Notes: generated from the letters alone by a model not told the origin. Positions 11,455-22,603 are shown, numbered from the stretch's first letter. The stretch: DNA of 64,000 nt from Pseudocercospora fijiensis CIRAD86 (GCF_000340215.1 NW_006921532.1:7158550-7222549); one strand, 5' to 3'. Translations and numbers: made by a program.

Positions 11455-13218
11455 ATGCCATCTCCCAACCCCCCTCCTCCTCCTCCTCCAGAAATCTACA
11501 ATGTCCGCACATACTCCATCGCCGTAATTGCCTCGACGGGAGCGTTCTTATTCGGCTACGATTTAGCATTCATCGGAACAACAATAACACTAGAATCATT
11601 TCGAAGGTATGTCGGGGGCCAAAAAAAAGAACCCCCCCCCCCCCCCCCCAAAACACACTCAATGCTTTTTTATGTTTTTACTAGAACTGATATCGATCGA
11701 TACCAATAGAGATTTCAACCTCCTGAACTCATCCCCAAACACACTCGCCTCCTTCGCAGCAAACATCGTCTCTTTGCTCCAAGCAGGCTGTTTCTTCGGA
11801 TCCCTACTCGCCGGACATTTTGCAGATCGATATGGACGAAAATCCAGCTTGATGTTTGCGGGGATGCTCTTTTGTCTTGGGTCGTTGATGCAGACGGTTG
11901 CGCATGGGAGTTGGGGGGTGGTGTTTACGGGGCGAGCAGTAGGGGGGTTGGGGGTTGGGGCTGCGAGTATGCTTGTACCGTTGTATGTGGCTGAGTTGTC
12001 GCCGGCGGAAATGAGAGGGAGGTTGGTGGGGGTGTATGAGATTTGTGTGCAGCTTGGGACTTGTCTTGGGTTTTGGGTGGTTTATGCTGTTAAGAAGACG
12101 ATGGGGGATGGGAGTTCGCAGTGGATTACGCCGTTTGCGATACAGTTGATTCCGGGGGGGCTTTTGGTTGTTGGGATGTTCGTTGTTCCGGAGTCTCCAA
12201 GGTAAACAGGTTTATTGTTTGGAATAGAGGTGTGGCGTCTGCTAAAGACCTGATAGATGGGTTGCGCAACACTTTGGCCGATCGGAAGCTCTCAAAGTCC
12301 TATCTCGGCTGCGTAAGTTGGATGCTGAGCATGAATATGTCCAAGACGAAGTCTCTCGCATCGTGCAGCAGCTTGAGGATGAGCAATGCTCCGGCGCTCC
12401 CCAGAGTCCTCTCCAACAGCTCAAACGGCTTGGCAGACCAGGTTATAGGAATCGCCTAGTCATCGGCGTCTGGATTTTCATCTTCATGCAGATGGCAGGA
12501 TCGAATGCGATCAACTACTTCAGCCCGGCTATCTTCAAGAGCATCGGACTGAAAGGTGAAGACACCGGGCTGTATGCGACTGGCATTTATGGCGTTGTGC
12601 GACTGGTTGCAATCGTCATTGCGATTAATTTTGTGGTCGATCGCTTTGGTCGTCGAAAAATGTTGATGGGCGGTGCGGCAGTGATGGCTATTGCGATGTG
12701 GTACATCGGCGCGTACGAGAAACTGGTTCCAGACACACCGGGGGGCATACCACCTGCTGGATATGCGGCCATCGTGATGATTTACGTCTTCTCCCTAGGC
12801 TTCTGCTTTTCGTATGCCGGCGTTCCTTGGATCTACGCTTCCGAGATATATTCGATGGATGTCAGGAGTACTGCTATTGCAATATGTATTGCAACACACT
12901 GGCTCATGAACTTTGTCATTGCTCGATCAGTGCCATACGTAAGTGTTCTTTCACGACGGAATTGTTCGATAAATGGCTGACCTTTTGACCCAGATGATCA
13001 CGAACATCAAATACGGCACCTTTTTCGTGTTCGCCAGTTGTATCACCGTGTCCATTGTCTTTGTGTATCTCTGCGTGCCAGAGACAAAAGGGCTGAATTT
13101 AGAAGAGATGGACATCTTGTTCGGAGTGCCATTTGCGGCATCTAGAGACGGCGTAGATGTCCTGGGAAAGACGGCCTTGGAAGATTCAGTCCTTCAATTA
13201 GAGAATCGCATTCCATAG
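11455..13218 (+). CDS. MFS sugar transporter, quinate-permease-like
   Basis: Four exons: 11455-11606, 11710-12201, 12257-12938, 12994-13218, giving 516 residues. All introns are GT..AG and keep frame (SFR-RDF, ESP-R-W, VPY-MITN). The N-terminus has the YNVRTYSIAVIAS..GAFLFGYD block, followed by GHFADRYGRK, ESPRW, DRFGRRK and PETKGLNLEEMD, the signatures of the sugar-porter branch of the major facilitator superfamily with twelve membrane helices. The N-terminal block resembles fungal quinate permeases, but substrate cannot be fixed from sequence. It acts in the plasma membrane. The first intron (11607-11709) holds an A run followed by a long C run. Confidence 0.88.
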
Positions 13219-13319
13219 GCAACTATGCATCGATGTGTTTGATAAGTCGCAGAGTGCAGGACCAGTTTCCATTGGTGAGATCGGTGCGCAGATAAACCTA
13301 TTCTTCGAGGCGAATTTGC

Positions 13320-14487
13320 TCAGTTCTCCCGATGCTCCTTATCTTTGCACTTCCCCATCATGTATTCGAACGGATTTTTCTCCCGAACGCAGCGTAGGCA
13401 TAAACCCCTAACAGCATGATGCGTCGAGTTAGCGACTTGCTCAAACTCTGTGTCGTCTATCTTCCTCTTGCTGGTATCCACCTGTTGACAAGACACCGAA
13501 CAGCGATCGAAATGTAAAGAATCGAAGCTTTGCAAGCTATCCACTAGATCCGCAACTGATACTCCTTCTTCGAAGATTCCAGAAGGCCATTGATCAATAG
13601 CCAGACCATTCTTTACGTAGTTTACGAACTTTGCATAGTCTTTGTTTGCGCACTTGGTACAACCAAGGTTGCACAGTGCTTCGACGCCCTTCAGGAAATG
13701 CATCAGAGCAGCATTCCTGCGCGCATCCATGACAACTGTGACACAGTTAGCAGAGCATGCCCGGCGAGAAAGCACAGTAATGAGAGCTTACAAAGTACTG
13801 CATGTGGCAGGCGGTCCGGCGGTGAGCTGACTCCCAAGTTTGTCAGCGGCACTTCAGAATGCCGTATGAAGGACCTGGTCATTTCGTGGAAAAGCTTGCG
13901 CTGATCGAATAAATATGCTGCTGTGAGAATATACGTCCTTGACATTGAATATGACTCAAGGCAGGCCTTGTTTGAGTAGGCGGTAAGTATAATGCCTCGT
14001 GCTTGGAGGTGTAGTGCTTCGACACAGCAGTACTGCAAGGATAAGAAGGTCAGAAGCCGCCGCCTCACGGAATGCCAATGATCTATCGCTGCTCTTGCGC
14101 TGTTCGTACCTTGTCTGCGACAGTGGCAAGATCGAGAATCCGGGCGAAGTATGCTGGCTCCCCACCAACATTCACTGCTTCCAACTCTCGCACACGCTGT
14201 AAATGTAGCAGTTTGAACATATCTGAAATGGCTTGTGGCTTGTCTTCCGGCAACTCTCTGGTGATCAGATTCATAGGGCTAGGTGACTGTTGACCTTGTC
14301 CGTAGTTTGGGCTTAGCATGGCCTTGAAGACTCGAGAGACAGTGCTGAGGATGGCCGATGATACGCGAAATCGTTGCAGCGCTTCCTTGGGGCCAACATT
14401 GAAGATTACATCACCCTCGGTAGCGATATCCCCGTTCGCGGCTTGGCCTAGTTCCATTTCAGCTGCGCTCCGCTTCCTGCCTGGCAT
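13320..14487 (-). CDS. BTB/POZ domain protein (BTB copy 1)
   Basis: Three exons: 14110-14487, 13792-14032, 13320-13735, giving 344 residues with clean GT..AG introns of 77 and 56 bases. Residues about 23-65 (GDVIFNVGPKEALQRFRVSS...VFKAMLSP) are a BTB/POZ fold, and the domain continues across the first junction (ATVADK-YCCVEAL). The C-terminus carries a C-x2-C motif (LCLRCVREKN) followed by another Cys. The family is expanded in filamentous fungi, with roles ranging from Cul3 adaptors to unknown. Two relatives lie at 41.5-44.5 kb. No MATH, Kelch or zinc-finger partner domain is seen. Confidence 0.78.
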
Positions 14488-14924
14488 CGTGGTATTGGTT
14501 CAGAAGCTGATTCTCGGTGGCCGCGTTGTTGTTCGGAAGAAGAGAAAGGAGGCGCGCCGCGTCTAGTTATTAGCTTGGTGCACCAATTAAGTTCACCCAG
14601 GATGTCAGCAAACCCCTGGTCCATGAAATGATTGCATTTTGATGCCCGTGCTCATGGAAACTTCATGTCGAACTCGTCAGAGCAGATTTAGGTGAGGCTG
14701 GCACTTCACAGCGAGAGGGCCACAATTCCCGCATCTCTCGTTCGTACACTCCAAGTTATGTGCTCCCACGGCACTGGACTGAGTAACTTTGTTCGCCAAC
14801 AACGGCACATCTGCGCACAAGTGCTTCTCCGGTATCGTTATTTCTGGCGTGTATTCATAACCGTAGTGCTGCTAGTAGTACAGTTGCTCCTCCTGATCAT
14901 CCCCCCGTCCTCGAGCAGCGTCAC
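14488..14924. other. Intergenic, upstream of BTB copy 1 and downstream of the PHD gene
   Basis: No supported gene. It should contain the minus-strand promoter of the BTB gene and the 3' end of the PHD gene transcript. Confidence 0.5.
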
Positions 14925-16436
14925 TCAAGTGCCATTCCTCTGGGCATTTCCAATCGACGCAACACCGCCTGCTGCAGGCTCTTGATAAATATGGGTAAAG
15001 ACGCCATACTTGTCGTCGTCATCCACGAGCCATTGCAGCTCTTCGCCAGTCTCAGGCGGTAATGTGCTCATAAGTCCCTGACCGGGTCGCGGATAATGCG
15101 ATGGGTGCACATCATCTGTGTACGTTGCGTCATCTGGCACCGGAGGGTTTCGAGCATAAGGAGAGCCATTTGCCCACGGACTGGTAGCCGCACTGGCCCG
15201 GTCTAAACGTGTGTGAGGATGTGGTGGCGGCGGCATCGAAGTGCTTCCACTGCTAATACCGTTCGGGTTTGATGCATTCCCGTTTGGCATTGTCGCTCTG
15301 AATTTGGGATCGAAGACAGCCAGGTCCGGTTTCTGAGTTGTTGCCCGTACAAGCAGGCTTGTCAGTGCTCCATGCGGTAAGCTCGCAAAGTGTGCTCGTC
15401 TTTGCTCCTCGCTCAGGCCAGGAGCGCTGACGAGATTGGAAAGATCTAGCTCAGGTGCATTCTCGGCCTTCTCCTCTTCGCAATTCATACAATTCCATTC
15501 CTTGTCGGCCTCATCGATCACGGCCTGATCGATCGGAGGTTTGTGACACCACTGGTGATATGCAGTATTGCAGCCGTCGCAGAATACAATCATGTTGCTG
15601 GCGGGACTAACACCACGCAAACATACTTTACAAACTGCAGACTCAGGATTCCTTCGATTATATGGCCGCTTTCGTTTATTTGTGATAGGCGATGGTGGTG
15701 GCGGGACAAAACTGGTGGGCTTTTGAATGGATCGTCCAGATTTGGTCATAGTAGCAACAGGTGTCACTTCGTCGCTGCTATCGGATTCACCGCCATCGTC
15801 ATCGTCATCGCGTTTTCGCTTGCCTCCTCTGCCGCCGCCACGACCTCGTCCTCTTGGTCTACCACCACCCCTGCCTCGTCCTCTGCCTCTGCCTCTTCCA
15901 CTGGATCCTGGGGTCAGATCCTCGGCTTCAGTCTGGACCGTCAATGCAGCGTCTACCTCGCCATTGGCGAAACTAGCTCTGCTGCCGCCTCGGCCGCCCC
16001 GCCCTCCCCTTCCTGTCGGCGTGGAAATGCTGCTCGAACCAGTGACATTTGCAAAAGTCTCGCTGGTCCGCATATCTTTCATGACTTGTTCCTTAGCAGC
16101 ATCCCAGGGAGGCGTGCCACTCGCTCTGGCCGCTTCCGCGTTCGCATTAATCCGCTTCACCAGGTCCTCGGTTTGTGTTGAATGCTGTGGCGCTTGCCAT
16201 CCAGGAGCTGATTTCGCTTCAGCTGTAGCGGTCATAGCAGGAGCTTCTCCAATATCTGTAGCTTTACTGTCACTGTTTGCAGACTCCTTAGGCTCTGAAT
16301 CAGTGGGCGGCGCGTCCGAGAGCACCGAGCTTGCGGGGACGCTCACTTCCTGGGCTGGCTCCTCTCCGCTCGGCGCTGCACTGTCCTGCTGCTCCGCCGG
16401 CGGACCCCCACTCGCATCAGTCATTTCGGCGTCCAT
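14925..16436 (-). CDS. PHD-finger protein with RG-rich linker
   Basis: Single-exon 503-residue protein. The first 130 residues are acidic and low complexity. Residues about 141-205 are RGG/RGRG-rich and end in a basic KRKR patch followed by an acidic run, suggesting nucleic-acid binding and nuclear entry. One C4HC3 PHD finger spans about 269-319 (CKVC...CDGC...YHQWCHKPP...CMNC). PHD fingers usually read the methylation state of histone H3 tails, so a chromatin role is inferred. The C-terminus after residue 370 is disordered and proline-rich, ending in an ELQWLVDDDDKYGVFTHIY block. I cannot assign a specific complex. Confidence 0.82.
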   Translation of the reverse strand: MDAEMTDASGGPPAEQQDSAAPSGEEPAQEVSVPASSVLSDAPPTDSEPKESANSDSKATDIGEAPAMTATAEAKSAPGWQAPQHSTQTEDLVKRINANAEAARASGTPPWDAAKEQVMKDMRTSETFANVTGSSSISTPTGRGGRGGRGGSRASFANGEVDAALTVQTEAEDLTPGSSGRGRGRGRGRGGGRPRGRGRGGGRGGKRKRDDDDDGGESDSSDEVTPVATMTKSGRSIQKPTSFVPPPPSPITNKRKRPYNRRNPESAVCKVCLRGVSPASNMIVFCDGCNTAYHQWCHKPPIDQAVIDEADKEWNCMNCEEEKAENAPELDLSNLVSAPGLSEEQRRAHFASLPHGALTSLLVRATTQKPDLAVFDPKFRATMPNGNASNPNGISSGSTSMPPPPHPHTRLDRASAATSPWANGSPYARNPPVPDDATYTDDVHPSHYPRPGQGLMSTLPPETGEELQWLVDDDDKYGVFTHIYQEPAAGGVASIGNAQRNGT

Positions 16437-16760
16437 TTGTGTGTGCTATGATTATGCCATTGGGAAGAATCGTGAAAGTCGGAGCAAGATTCCCGTTGGC
16501 CGTGTGAGGTGATGTCTCGCGACTTCAAAGTGGAGCCTCGGGAGATCGACGCCGCTTCCGAGAAAGCTTGGCGAGGCCGTATCGATAGGAGTTGCGATGA
16601 AGTGAAGGCGGATATCGAGGAGATGTGTCTGATGCAGTCATTCCGTTAACATTGCTATGTACATCACTATCGCTACGAATTCACAATCGGGGTATCACCA
16701 GCTCCATGCAAGCGCAACATAAAGTCGTACAGACGAAGGAAAAAACGGCGAATGCGAAGA
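16437..16760. other. Intergenic, about 320 bases
   Basis: Lies between the start of the PHD gene and the end of the TMEM135-like gene, both minus strand. It serves as PHD promoter and TMEM135-like 3' region; nothing else seen. Confidence 0.5.
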
Positions 16761-18737
16761 CTAGTCGCGCTTCTCTGCCTTCTGCTGTTCCTCCCCAAGC
16801 TCTTCGATGATACTGTCTTCCTTGAGCTCTTTCGCCTTCTTGCTCCCTGCGCACTTGTCGACCCAGCCTTCTCCACGATGCATACTCATGACTTTCCTAA
16901 TCAGTCCGCCCTGCACAGCAGAAGGCTGCTTCTCGTAAACAAAGTTGACCATTGCCAGACTCGCAACGAAGAGTAGCACGTCGCCATTCGTAAGACCCTT
17001 CCACCATCCACGCTTCTTGCCAACTTTATACAGCGAATCGATGCTTAAACGCATGCTGTATATAAAGTTATCCCGCTCGTGAGATCTGGCTACCCACGCC
17101 CACATGCCTCCCAAGAAGCCCCCAAGGAAGAAACGTTGCGTGGGCAACACACTTCGGGGAAGAATATGGTTGAACAAACAGATGGAGCCCCAGGATGTGC
17201 CGATTGAACCAGTGATGAACAAACTCATCTTCAGAATGCGTTGCGAGATCTTGTTCAAGACTGGCATTGGGCTCTTGACCAAAGCCTTGTACGCCAGAAG
17301 TCCAAAAGCACCATAGATCAACGTGAAGAATTTGACGACTCCCGGAAATGCTGCAATCCAATATTTGAGGTAAGTCCGAGCGCAGCTGGGATCCTTGGGA
17401 TGCAAGAAAGCACATGATGTGTACTTGGTGCCGGGGTGAGCAGGCCCGCTGATCGGAGTCAGCTTCTGTATCGCAATACCTTTCGGCAGCGTATCTTTCT
17501 TGCCAGGAAACAGTACAGGCGAGGTGAAAGCCGGCCACTTGAGCTTACTGAGCTCTGCTAGGCCATCGACAATGTCGAATGTGGCAGGCCAGCTCTTGCC
17601 AACAGGATAATCTTTTGGTCTGAATTGAATGTACTCCGGACTTCTCTTCAAGATGAAGTGGCCGTAACTCTCAGGAAAGCAATCGCGATCAAAGACGAAG
17701 GCATGAAGCAGTTGTCCGCAAGCAAATGGCATGACAAGCCAGCTGCCAAACCACCACGGTCGATCTCCTTTGGGCCAAATATAGCCGCTTGTTGATAAGG
17801 CATTGTAGCCATACTCTAGACTCCGAGAAAAGACATATATGGCCACAGTAATGCGTAACTGCTCAGCAGGAGCGATTCCAAGGAAGAAGCCTGCCAAAGA
17901 CGCGCCGATCGCGGGTGTGTATTTCGATGTTATTGCTTTCGAGATGCGTGGATTTCGTTCTCGGAAAGGTTCTGCCGACTCTTCGAGTAATGCTGCTCTT
18001 AAGCGCTTAAAGAACCTATGCAGCAAGCGATGGAATAGCAAAATGGTGGAGAAGGAAAGAGCGATGCGCGTATTTTTGTATCTCGGCGCAGGCTTCGCTT
18101 TGACATCGACGGTTCCCCTCCGTTGCGCAATTTTGTCCAGAACAAAGTCCATGCTCTTCAGACCCGTGAACAGCGCAAGGTAGACGCGCAAGGCGGCGCG
18201 GACGCTGGCAACATTGTAATCACCACTTTCGCTGCTCGCTTTCGTTATCCGTTCAAATCGATGAGGATTTGGCGTCTGTTTCTGGACCCGCTTCGGTGCT
18301 TTGGATATGAGGTAGTTATGCAACAACTCGTACTCCCGAGGCGAGAGCGTGTATCGTAAAGCGGTTCGTGTGATGGGGTCGATGGGTCGTTTCGAAAGAC
18401 TGCTTGCGGAGGAGGCAGCCGATGACTTTCGTGAGGCCGATGAAGACATCCTCCGCCTGATGTCTCTCAGAGTCGCGCGCTCTGCATCGGAAACCTGGGG
18501 GAAGGATGATGAACGCCGCGGTCGATGGGGTTTATTATCATCGTAATAATCTGCGGGTGGGGATCGCACGCGCGACGTCGACGTCCGAGAAGAGGCAAGC
18601 GTGGTTCTGTTCCTCTCCCAGCCTTCGGAGAATTCGCCAAACAACCGAGGCTGCTTGTGATCGCCAAGCCCATCGCTGTCCACCACCACCTTCTTCAGCA
18701 CTCCTCCCAGCGAGACAATACCACTCAGCAGTGGCAT
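16761..18737 (-). CDS. TMEM135-like membrane protein
   Basis: Single-exon 658-residue protein. After a disordered Ser-rich N-terminus (about 45-130) come several hydrophobic segments. The block GYIWPKGDRPWWFGSWLVMP and the later HPKDPSCARTYLKYWIAAFP element are characteristic of the fungal TMEM135 family, whose C-terminal half has a Tim17-like helical arrangement. Animal TMEM135 is linked to mitochondria, peroxisomes and fat metabolism; the fungal role is not established. The C-terminal 50 residues are charged. The start is the first ATG of the frame, divergent from the DUF427 gene. Confidence 0.75.
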   Translation of the reverse strand: MPLLSGIVSLGGVLKKVVVDSDGLGDHKQPRLFGEFSEGWERNRTTLASSRTSTSRVRSPPADYYDDNKPHRPRRSSSFPQVSDAERATLRDIRRRMSSSASRKSSAASSASSLSKRPIDPITRTALRYTLSPREYELLHNYLISKAPKRVQKQTPNPHRFERITKASSESGDYNVASVRAALRVYLALFTGLKSMDFVLDKIAQRRGTVDVKAKPAPRYKNTRIALSFSTILLFHRLLHRFFKRLRAALLEESAEPFRERNPRISKAITSKYTPAIGASLAGFFLGIAPAEQLRITVAIYVFSRSLEYGYNALSTSGYIWPKGDRPWWFGSWLVMPFACGQLLHAFVFDRDCFPESYGHFILKRSPEYIQFRPKDYPVGKSWPATFDIVDGLAELSKLKWPAFTSPVLFPGKKDTLPKGIAIQKLTPISGPAHPGTKYTSCAFLHPKDPSCARTYLKYWIAAFPGVVKFFTLIYGAFGLLAYKALVKSPMPVLNKISQRILKMSLFITGSIGTSWGSICLFNHILPRSVLPTQRFFLGGFLGGMWAWVARSHERDNFIYSMRLSIDSLYKVGKKRGWWKGLTNGDVLLFVASLAMVNFVYEKQPSAVQGGLIRKVMSMHRGEGWVDKCAGSKKAKELKEDSIIEELGEEQQKAEKRD

Positions 18738-19071
18738 CGCGGCTGGACCGCATGATGCGATTCTGCCAGAATGGTGCAGTATCGCCCGGCGACGATGCTC
18801 TTATCACTCTCGACCTGATTTTAACTTCCATGTTCGCGATACCCCTGCGCTGTCGGGCCACTGCGGAGATGGAAAGACAGAGACGAGCGTTCAATGGGTA
18901 CCCTCTTACAATGCACAATACATGCGGCCGAAGCAGTCTTGTAGCGTTTCTCAAGGCCTTGTGGGTTAGAGAATGCTCGACCTCTGCTTCTCAAAGGCAT
19001 TCTGCATTCTGACAACGCTTGCTTTGTAACAGAGTTTCTTGCCTCAGGCTGTCATTTTCCCTGCATAGATC
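18738..19071. promoter_or_regulatory. Divergent promoter region, TMEM135-like / DUF427
   Basis: A 334-base gap between two head-to-head starts. No specific site can be assigned with confidence; the role is inferred from gene orientation only. Confidence 0.45.
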
Positions 19072-19659
19072 ATGACGACCTCGATCCTGAACATCTACTG
19101 CGATCCAGTACAGCACTTCTTTCTTTCATATCACACCCGAATGCACAGGCTAGCACTCATCAAACGCGCAATGTCCAGCTCAACACCCAAGCAGAAACTG
19201 AATCCACGTAACTTCCCCCGTCCGCCTTCCTGCGAACGCACTCCCCGTCAATTGGAAGTGAAGTGGCCGAACGGCGACACAATCGCAGAAACGAGAGAAG
19301 CATACTGGGTCCTAGAAACCTTTCACCCACCCACCTATTATCTCCCTCCCTCCTCTCTCAAAGTGCCCCTAAGCAAGAACTCACATGGAAGCTTCTGCGA
19401 GTGGAAGGGAAGAGCATCGTATTACAACATCAAAGACCCAGATGGTAAAGAGGTGAAGAGTAGAATCTGGAGCTACGATAATCCTTCTGGTGGTTTCAAG
19501 GATATCAAGGACTATTTGAGCTTCTATGCAGGGCCTTGGGATTGCTATGTTGATGGTGAAAAGGTGGAGGCTCAGCCTGGAGACTTCTATGGTGGGTGGA
19601 TGACCAGTGATATTGAGAGGGAATATGTTAAGGGTGCGCCGGGTACGAGGCATTGGTAG
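19072..19659 (+). CDS. DUF427 domain protein
   Basis: The DUF427 core runs from LEVKWPNGDTIAET to the end: ETFHPPTYYLPP, the SFCEWKGRASYYNI strand, IWSYDNPSGGFKDIKDYLSFYAG, and the terminal DFYGGWMTSDI...GAPGTRHW. The family is a small beta-rich fold common in bacteria and fungi with no known reaction. The frame opens at 19072, giving 195 residues, but the conserved region begins about residue 55, so the ATG at 19171 (162 residues) is at least as likely. No introns. Confidence 0.85.
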   Translation: MTTSILNIYCDPVQHFFLSYHTRMHRLALIKRAMSSSTPKQKLNPRNFPRPPSCERTPRQLEVKWPNGDTIAETREAYWVLETFHPPTYYLPPSSLKVPLSKNSHGSFCEWKGRASYYNIKDPDGKEVKSRIWSYDNPSGGFKDIKDYLSFYAGPWDCYVDGEKVEAQPGDFYGGWMTSDIEREYVKGAPGTRHW

Positions 19660-19993
19660 AATGATCAAGAACATCGGGTTCGTGCGTGAAGTCGTTATGG
19701 ATGAAATACGGAACCAGTTACTGCTACAATGGAGCCGAGCCAATTTAGCATCTCCATCTGCGGGTAATGTCGGTAAGTCCGAGCTCATGCAAACTTCACT
19801 TCTAGGCTGCAAAGATCTAGAAGTGAGCTACTTTTTGGTGATGATTTGTAGGAAACTGGGCTCACTTGATACTCGAGGTGAAGTTCAGCATGTTCGGCAG
19901 GTAGCAAGAAGCGGTGAGTCGGCTGCCTAGCCACTGTATCTTCCGACACTTTCTCTTCAACAATTCTCACTCAACCACCATAACACTACCAAG
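19660..19993. other. Intergenic, about 330 bases
   Basis: Between the DUF427 gene and the downstream LPPELR gene on the same strand. No supported gene; the last part is the LPPELR leader, with a good start context (CCAAGATGG). Confidence 0.5.
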
Positions 19994-21016
19994 ATGGAGG
20001 ACGTCGACTACGAACGCGACAACAGCATCGGCTTGCTCGGTCCAATGACCCCGCCCAGCGACGATGATACCTGGACACCACGCAAGAGAGTTCTCAAGAA
20101 GTCGAAGAAGCCGAAGCGCACGTGGAAAAAGAAGCCAACGAAGACTTTCAGCAAGAGTCGCATCCTCAGAGGCATTGCGCCACCTCCTCAGCCAGAAGAG
20201 CCCGTGTATGACAACGTTCCCGAACGCGTGTTCTTCGTACTTCCACCAGAGCTGAGGAACCGAGTCTACGACCTCGTCGTCGATGCAGAGACTTACGATT
20301 TAGATAAATACCAGCCCAAAGTCAAATGCATTGCCATGGGTCACGCGAAGGAGCCAGCTTTGCTACGTGTCTGTCGCCAAATGCGTGAAGAGGCACTGCC
20401 AATGTACTACGGCAAGAGCAGTCTGAACATCAACGTCACCCCGTCCGAACTGAACAGCGTTCGCAACTGGCTATCCGCAATGAAACAGAAATTCAACCGC
20501 CCTGGCGATAATCGCACTCCTGTCGCAAGCTTCAGCATCAGCATTTATCCTCTTGAGTGGGCCGACATTGGTCACCTCGAGGCTCTCGCCCACATTGTCG
20601 CCGAGAACTTCCACGCATGGAACGGCGTCAGCTGGAACTTCTTTGGAAGTCTCCGCCGACGCGCCAATCTCGACGCCACATTGAGCGAAGTCGTTGAGAT
20701 TGGTGTCAAGGCATTTGCAGAGGATTTGGACGAGTTGGAGGTGGGCAACGAATTCGAGGATTGGCTCGTAGCGAAGCTGGACGACAAAATGGTTAAGCAG
20801 GGCATGAAGAAGGGCATGAGGCCGTATGAGATTGAGCGTTATGGTATTGAGCCGCTGCGCAAGGGCTTGCCTGGTCAGTTCTACGCCACAGACGACCTTC
20901 CATGTGCCGACGACGATGCTGTGGACTTCTCGCGCACCGCCATCGCTCATATTCCGAGCAGCGATCGTGTCACGCGATCTATGAAGCGAGCTGAAGCTGA
21001 GCAGACTGAGCCATAA
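19994..21016 (+). CDS. LPPELR (F-box-like) fungal protein, intact
   Basis: Single-exon 340-residue protein. A basic Lys/Arg-rich segment (30-60) precedes the family motif FVLPPELRNRVYDLVV at about 81-96 and a second conserved element LRVCRQMREEALPMYY. These are marks of the large fungal LPPELR group, thought to derive from F-box proteins and possibly to recruit targets to SCF ubiquitin ligases, although this is unproven for most members. It is only distantly similar to the decaying copies at 8-9.7 kb. The intact frame and good start context argue it is expressed. Confidence 0.75.
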   Translation: MEDVDYERDNSIGLLGPMTPPSDDDTWTPRKRVLKKSKKPKRTWKKKPTKTFSKSRILRGIAPPPQPEEPVYDNVPERVFFVLPPELRNRVYDLVVDAETYDLDKYQPKVKCIAMGHAKEPALLRVCRQMREEALPMYYGKSSLNINVTPSELNSVRNWLSAMKQKFNRPGDNRTPVASFSISIYPLEWADIGHLEALAHIVAENFHAWNGVSWNFFGSLRRRANLDATLSEVVEIGVKAFAEDLDELEVGNEFEDWLVAKLDDKMVKQGMKKGMRPYEIERYGIEPLRKGLPGQFYATDDLPCADDDAVDFSRTAIAHIPSSDRVTRSMKRAEAEQTEP

Positions 21017-21723
21017 GAAGTGGCAAAGAAGGAACAGCACCATTCCAAGCGTTGAAGATCCTCGTTCAAGACTTTGGGGCGTAATCACTGCTATTCAGAT
21101 GTTGCAGTTACTGCATTGGACTCTGGATTATATCTCGCACGAGACCGCGCGAGAGATGCAGCTTCTCGACGCGATCATTTCGATCTTCACACACGGGGCA
21201 GGGGAAGCGAAGTGAAATTTTCGCAAGCACACACACTCAGAACATCATGCAGAATTTCTGGGACACGGCGCTGGACGCAGGTGCAATACGATAGCATGAA
21301 CTCGAACTCGGCTTAGCAATTCTGTTCTTTCATCCATTCGTGCACCGCGACTGTGAGATCAATCCCTCACCTTGATTTACGAACAATGCAGTGCTCATCA
21401 TACATTGATCTGGACAAACAGCACTCGCCGCACTCTCACTCCAACAAATAAATCCCATCCCCCCCCCCCCCCAAATCCTTCGGTACAAAAAATTCAATTT
21501 TATAGACGCTTTTCCAACCGCCGAGTTTTATACTATAGGGGAGTTGGGAAGGGGGGGAGGATAGACATCAAGATTGTAGCGTGTTAGGGGAGCGGAGGGA
21601 TGGGTGAAGGGGAGTTTGTGGCGGTAGGGTTGGGTGATGCCGGTGGAGGGGGATATTGTTTCGCCCTGTTGATGAAGAAGAGTTAGGAATTTTTTTAACG
21701 AGACGAATGTGTGGTGATGATGC
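21017..21723. other. Intergenic with a long C run
   Basis: About 700 bases between convergent genes. It holds a run of about 14 C at 21459-21472 and a T-rich segment near 21690-21700. No supported gene. Confidence 0.5.
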
Positions 21724-22317
21724 CTAACTGTTTTCAAAATCCACGAGACTTGATTCAAAGCCCCATTTGACTTCCGGCTCGTATTCTATTCGTCTCCGAC
21801 GACATCGTCGAGGATATTGTTTTTGTGGGTCGTAGCGTTCTCTGCAGAGGATACCGTAACTTACGGGAGAACATTTTTTTAGCATAGATTTCTGCTCCGC
21901 TACGAAGGGTTTATGTCCTTGCAATGACGAGGCCGTGAGAGACGCCGAGTTGTGGTTCGGTTGCGAGGAGGACTCGTATGCTTTAGCAGTTTCGAAAGGG
22001 GACTTCACGACTATGCTTGCAGGTAGCGTAGGCAAAGACCGCCGAATTCGAGGTTGGAATGCACGCCCAGAGGAGTATTCAGGCTGTGGCTGTGGCGGTA
22101 TAGCTGCATTGTGACACTGTTTGGCAGCCGATGTCCCGATCTCATGCCGAAGGGAAGCACAGTGTCCAGTTGTTTGAGAGAAATAGTCTGCAGTCCTGTG
22201 AGGACCTTGATTACTCGCCCCAAGCCGCGATCCTGCGGCCATTCTTTGCTGTGTCTCTTCGTAGCCGTCCACAACGCTCACAGCGGGACTTCCTCTTCTA
22301 AGCGCCTCGTGTCTCAT
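21724..22317 (-). CDS. Hypothetical protein
   Basis: Open frame of 197 codons from the ATG at 22317 (the frame opens with a non-ATG codon at 22362). The product is Ser/Pro/Gln-rich in its first two thirds and ends with a basic RRCRRRRIEYEPEVKWGF segment. I recognise no domain, signal peptide or membrane segment. It may be a 3' exon of a longer gene, since AG sites occur just upstream. Confidence 0.35.
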   Translation of the reverse strand: MRHEALRRGSPAVSVVDGYEETQQRMAAGSRLGASNQGPHRTADYFSQTTGHCASLRHEIGTSAAKQCHNAAIPPQPQPEYSSGRAFQPRIRRSLPTLPASIVVKSPFETAKAYESSSQPNHNSASLTASSLQGHKPFVAEQKSMLKKCSPVSYGILCRERYDPQKQYPRRCRRRRIEYEPEVKWGFESSLVDFENS

Positions 22318-22603
22318 CTGAGATTGTATCTGAGTATGTGGCGAGGTCGGAAGACTGTGCACTCAGCATCCATCTATTGATGTTATCTTCACATATTTCT
22401 CGACCAAATCTCGCCCGTGCTCACAAAAACTACTGCACAAGCACACGGCCCTTTCGCAGCGAGACCCGACGGTGGAGCAAAAGAGCTTTGGAAGAAGATC
22501 CCCACTCTTAGGAAAGACCCGTAGTCAATGACCACTTGTTGAACCCTTCAAAAGCTCTGCGCGGAACCGACTGAAAGGTGTGGATAATGGCCCACATCGA
22601 GGC

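Noticed and set aside
15543..16512. Two long plus-strand frames across the PHD gene
   Set aside because: Mirror images of the RG-, Ser- and Ala-rich PHD gene; low-complexity products.
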